Positions 60,754 through 64,000 of a stretch of 64,000 nt of DNA are shown here, piece by piece. This DNA is from Candidatus Woesearchaeota archaeon. Lineage in GTDB: Archaea > Nanobdellota > Nanobdellia > Woesearchaeales > JACPBO01. The notes beneath the pieces were generated by a model. That model was not told the origin of the DNA, searched no databases, and saw only the letters and a list, made by a program, of their open reading frames with translations. A program made the translations under genes and the position numbers. Each line of letters opens with the position of its first letter. Within the stretch, counting starts at the first letter, position 1. The stretch is taken from contig JAUSCS010000006.1 in the NCBI GenBank assembly GCA_030651135.1, positions 256,851-320,850 of the forward strand, written 5' to 3'.

Positions 60754-61761
60754 ATGAAACAAGCCCTTTACTATAAAAAACTGAAAGAAAACATCATCCA
60801 ATGCCAGCTCTGCCCCAGATTCTGCGCTATAAATCCAGGCGAGATCGGAGACTGCAGAGTCAGGAAAAACATAGACGGCAAACTATTTTCATTGGTTTAT
60901 GCAGAGCCTTGCGCAGTTTCAGTTGATCAGATTGAAAAAAAGCCCTTATATCACTTTCTGCCAGGCAGCACGTCATTCTCAATAGGCACAACTGGATGCA
61001 ATTTACATTGTCTTCATTGCCAAAACTGGACAACAAGCCAGGCAAATGCAGGAGAAGCGCCAACAACAATTCTGGAGCCTGAAGATGCTGTAAGGCAGGC
61101 AATCAACTCAGGCTCTAAATCAATATCTTACACATACAATGAGCCTTCAATATTCTATGAGTATGTTCTCGATACAGCAAAACTGGCAAGGAAAAAAGGG
61201 TTAAAAAATATAATGGTTACAAACGGATACATAAATCCTGAACCGTTAAAGGAATTGTACAAATACATAGATGCAGCGAATGTTGACATTAAGGGCTTTA
61301 CAGAAGAATTTTACAAAAAAATAGCTGATGCAAAATTAAAGCCGGTTTTGGAAGCATTAAAGTCAATGCAGAAAGCCGGAACTTGGATCGAAATTACAAA
61401 TCTCATAATCCCGACCTTAAATGACGATCTTAAGAAAATAGAGGAAATGTGCATCTGGATAAAAGAGAATCTTGGCACTAATGTTCCGCTTCATTTTACA
61501 GCATTCTACCCGACATACAAATTAACAGGCAAGCCATCAACATCGGTTGAAATACTGAAAAAAGCTCATGATGTTGCTAAGAAGGTTGGTCTTAATTATG
61601 TTTATGTTGGCAATGTAGCTAATGAGTACAATAACACATACTGCCCGAAATGCAAAAAGCTTTTAATAGAGAGAACCGGATTCTTCAGTGTTTTAAGCAA
61701 TAACTTGGTGAAGGGAAAATGCGCAGACTGCAAAGAAAAGATACCTGGCGTTTGGGAGTAG
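60754..61761 (+). CDS. AmmeMemoRadiSam-type radical SAM enzyme
   Basis: 335 residues. N-terminal cysteine cluster (QCQLCPRFCAINPGEIGDCRVR), then the radical SAM motif GCNLHCLHCQNW (CxxxCxxC), the YNEPSIFYEY segment, AANVDIKGFTEEFYKKI and a C-terminal YCPKCKKLLIER..CADCKEKI zinc-like finger. It is related to pyruvate formate-lyase activators and commonly encoded with AMMECR1 and Memo proteins, which are absent here. The substrate is unknown. TATA (about 60721-60727, ttataaa) 25 bp upstream. Its 3' end overlaps the next gene by 43 bp. Confidence 0.88.
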   Translation: MKQALYYKKLKENIIQCQLCPRFCAINPGEIGDCRVRKNIDGKLFSLVYAEPCAVSVDQIEKKPLYHFLPGSTSFSIGTTGCNLHCLHCQNWTTSQANAGEAPTTILEPEDAVRQAINSGSKSISYTYNEPSIFYEYVLDTAKLARKKGLKNIMVTNGYINPEPLKELYKYIDAANVDIKGFTEEFYKKIADAKLKPVLEALKSMQKAGTWIEITNLIIPTLNDDLKKIEEMCIWIKENLGTNVPLHFTAFYPTYKLTGKPSTSVEILKKAHDVAKKVGLNYVYVGNVANEYNNTYCPKCKKLLIERTGFFSVLSNNLVKGKCADCKEKIPGVWE

Positions 61762-63956
61762 GAGTTTTCTTATTTATTATTGTATTTTTAGTTTTTTCTT
61801 TTATTGTTGGCGCTGTCAGATTAAATGAAATCATGCCGCATACAAACAACATATTTGGAGATGAATGGGTGGAAATTTATAATGAGAATGACTCCAATAT
61901 TTCTTTGATTAACTGGACGATTAGAGATTTAAGCAGCAACGACATCATAAATCTAAATATTTCGGCAAATGGTTTTGGCCTGATTGTTGATTCTGCAATA
62001 GGTTGCTCTGCTTTCAATGTTTCAAATGAAAGTTGCATCGAACTGGTTACAATAGGAAATGGCTTGAAGGATGATAATGAGAGTGTTTTTTTATATGATG
62101 AGAATAACGCCCTTGTCAGCAATTTTTCTTGGAATATGACTATAAAGTCTTCTGGAAGATCTTGGCAATTTTATAACAACAGCTGGCAGGAAGGAAGCCC
62201 AACGCCCGGCGCAATAAACAACATTTCTGCGCAAACAAACCAAACCAATCAAACAAATGCAACGATAAAAGGCCTCGAATTGACTGCTAATCTAAACGAT
62301 ATCATCTATTTGGGTGGTGAATATACTGGCCTCTTTAAAATAGAAAACTTAGACCATATAACTGGTCAAACAGACCACATCAATGCAACAGTTTATTACA
62401 ACATAACTAACGAGTCATCTCTGATAAAAGAAGGTTATTTTAACATCACAAATCTCAATTCTTACACAACTTCAGATACAGGTGAATTCACCCCAAATAT
62501 GGCTGGCAATTACTCTCTCTGCGGTTTGATCGTTAATTCAACTGTCAATGACGCAAATTCATCAAATGATTTTGCATGCAAAAACTTCACAGTCATTGAT
62601 ACAAGCTCAGTTCCCTGCAACATCTCAATAAATCTCAGTTCTGAAAATACAATTTACCTTACAAACGAATCAATAAAGTTTTACAACAATCTGAATAATG
62701 AAACCTTTCTTTATACGATTGAATACTGGAAAGAAGATTTATTCGGAGCGCAGATTGGAAGCAGGACAAATACAACCAACACAAACCAGAAATCATGGAG
62801 CCCGAGCATAGACGAGCTTGACCAAGTTTTCTTCATAAAAAACAGGATTGCTTATGTTGCCTGCAACGACACGAACAGCACAGACGATTACTCTGAAAAG
62901 ATGGTTGTTGTAAGGGGAGCAGCCAGGACTGACAATTCAATCATACAGATAGATGAGGTTTATCTTGGAACTGATGATAAGGCGAAATTCGGAGATTCCT
63001 TGAGATTCAAGGTCATCATTTACAAAGGGAATTCAACAAAAACAAGTGTTCAGGCATGGCTTGAAGATGGCAGCGAAGAGAAGATAAGCAAGACAACAAG
63101 CACAAATATTTATGGAAATTACCAGAATCATACAATAACAATACCTGTGCAGATCGAAGCCAACTGCAACGGCGCAATCTCAGATGGAAACTATAATTTA
63201 GTTGTTGAAGGGTTAGATGCTGCTGATGAGGAAACAGTCTATGTTGAAGGAACAACAAGCAGCCTGTGCCAGACTGTGACAAGCTATAAAACATCAAGTT
63301 CGGATACCAGCAGCCAGACACCTTTGAACCTTGAGCAGGAAAGCGAAGCTCCAACAACGAGCTTTGTTTATGACAAAGTAAGATTTAATATCGCCTCGCC
63401 AACCGCGATCGAATTTGGCAAGGGATTTGTTGTGAATATTACGGCAATAAACACAGCTGACGGCGAGAAGGATTTCGATGCATGGGCTTATGTTTTCAAA
63501 GGAAGGAAAAGCATAACTGATCCGATGCAGAATAAGAAGCATCTGGCTTTAGGTAAAAATGAGTCTCTGCAGTTTTACTTGCCCATTATTGTTGATGATG
63601 AAAATATTGATCCGGGAGATTACAAATTAATGGTTAAACTGAATTCATCAGCAAGAAAATCATTAAAATCCGTTTCAAAGGCAGTAGAGCTGATTTTTAA
63701 TCAGGAATATTCCGGAAAAGAAGCAATATCCCTTAAAAGCCAGGGAGAAACTGCAGGCAAAACACAAGCGGAATTCGATTCCGAAAGCTTTAATAATGAA
63801 CTTGAATTTGACAGCATAAATAAAGTAACAGGCAGCGTTGTTTTAAACGCAGATGTTTATGAATCGACAACAGTGAAAGCAAAGAAATTAGTCAAATATT
63901 TCATTGTCAGCGCATTTGGCCTGTTTGTCATAATGCTCATATGGAGAAAGGTTTGA
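61719..63956 (+). CDS. Membrane-anchored surface protein with lamin-tail domain
   Basis: 745 residues. A signal anchor (WRLGVGVFLFIIVFLVFSFIVGAV) leads directly into a lamin-tail (LTD) domain: VRLNEIMPHTNN..GDEWVEIYNENDSNISLINWTIRDLSSN..GSPTPGAINN (about 30-165). Beta-rich extracellular Ig-like regions with many Asn-Thr/Ser sequons follow, and a C-terminal span (KYFIVSAFGLFVIMLIWRKV). It begins inside the radical SAM gene (43-bp overlap), an unusually long overlap, so the start could be later; the next in-frame Met is only at residue 39 within LTD. TGATG links it to the next gene. Confidence 0.78.
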   Translation: MRRLQRKDTWRLGVGVFLFIIVFLVFSFIVGAVRLNEIMPHTNNIFGDEWVEIYNENDSNISLINWTIRDLSSNDIINLNISANGFGLIVDSAIGCSAFNVSNESCIELVTIGNGLKDDNESVFLYDENNALVSNFSWNMTIKSSGRSWQFYNNSWQEGSPTPGAINNISAQTNQTNQTNATIKGLELTANLNDIIYLGGEYTGLFKIENLDHITGQTDHINATVYYNITNESSLIKEGYFNITNLNSYTTSDTGEFTPNMAGNYSLCGLIVNSTVNDANSSNDFACKNFTVIDTSSVPCNISINLSSENTIYLTNESIKFYNNLNNETFLYTIEYWKEDLFGAQIGSRTNTTNTNQKSWSPSIDELDQVFFIKNRIAYVACNDTNSTDDYSEKMVVVRGAARTDNSIIQIDEVYLGTDDKAKFGDSLRFKVIIYKGNSTKTSVQAWLEDGSEEKISKTTSTNIYGNYQNHTITIPVQIEANCNGAISDGNYNLVVEGLDAADEETVYVEGTTSSLCQTVTSYKTSSSDTSSQTPLNLEQESEAPTTSFVYDKVRFNIASPTAIEFGKGFVVNITAINTADGEKDFDAWAYVFKGRKSITDPMQNKKHLALGKNESLQFYLPIIVDDENIDPGDYKLMVKLNSSARKSLKSVSKAVELIFNQEYSGKEAISLKSQGETAGKTQAEFDSESFNNELEFDSINKVTGSVVLNADVYESTTVKAKKLVKYFIVSAFGLFVIMLIWRKV

Positions 63957-64000
63957 TGGACAAGAAGGAAATCAATAAGAAAATTGCTGAAGGCTGGCTT
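63956..64000 (+). CDS. Start of a further gene, cut by window edge
   Basis: Starts at the TGATG stop/start overlap and reads MDKKEINKKIAEGWL, cut off at the edge. The first 15 residues are too few to identify it; it is translationally coupled to the lamin-tail protein. Confidence 0.4.
   Translation, partial: MDKKEINKKIAEGWL

Overview
The window comes from an archaeal chromosome. It encodes TBP, MCM, Orc1/Cdc6, both subunits of the archaeal family-D DNA polymerase, an RPA-type protein, FEN1, Hjc, a histone, aIF2-beta, RNase P protein p30, splicing endonuclease EndA and the proteasome ATPase PAN. Promoters are TATA boxes about 25 bp upstream of leaderless starts, with a minority of Shine-Dalgarno starts. 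Dense overlapping genes, short informational proteins and very large Asn/Thr-rich surface proteins built of LamG, propeller and dockerin-like modules suggest a DPANN lineage such as Woesearchaeota or Pacearchaeota. That placement is an inference from style and protein resemblance, not from a marker-gene tree.

Layout. 1-3.5 kb: a truncated secreted protein, a Cys-rich membrane protein, a small RHH regulator with a five-unit operator, rnp3-ttuA, and a zinc-ribbon protein behind a leader with mutually exclusive hairpins. 3.5-6.2 kb: a fully coupled ArsR-IscS-IscU-membrane protein-cupredoxin operon. 6.3-20 kb: the information-processing core, with TBP, an intein-bearing MCM, RPA, aIF2-beta, a DUF424 gene broken by a 162-bp palindromic element, and the orc1-polB-polC operon reading away from a candidate replication origin (19415-19667). 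20-22.5 kb: a TrmB-type regulator, an Lrp fragment, PAN and a candidate guide RNA.

22.5-38.6 kb is the most unusual part. A 5150-residue single-ORF surface protein is flanked and overlapped by two homologous small HTH proteins. It lies behind three evenly spaced 17-bp palindromes. The protein combines an N-terminal membrane anchor, LamG domains, three or four propeller-like blocks, a lipase-like alpha/beta hydrolase domain, further membrane segments, a coiled coil and a C-terminal helical domain. 38.6-44 kb: a pilin operon with two paralogous membrane proteins, Trm5, and three lipoproteins that share a Cys-rich DSDGG domain and dockerin-like repeats.

44-54.5 kb: FEN1, a possible nuclease-fold protein, EndA, RNase Z, histone, Hjc, several unknowns, a palindromic repeat family, an intron-bearing class II tRNA, a three-gene coiled-coil operon and purF. 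54.6-60.7 kb: a compact pyrimidine operon pyrB-I-D-K-C-E-F that makes UMP from carbamoyl phosphate; carAB is absent from the window. The end holds an AmmeMemoRadiSam-type radical SAM enzyme overlapping a lamin-tail surface protein, and the first codons of a further gene.
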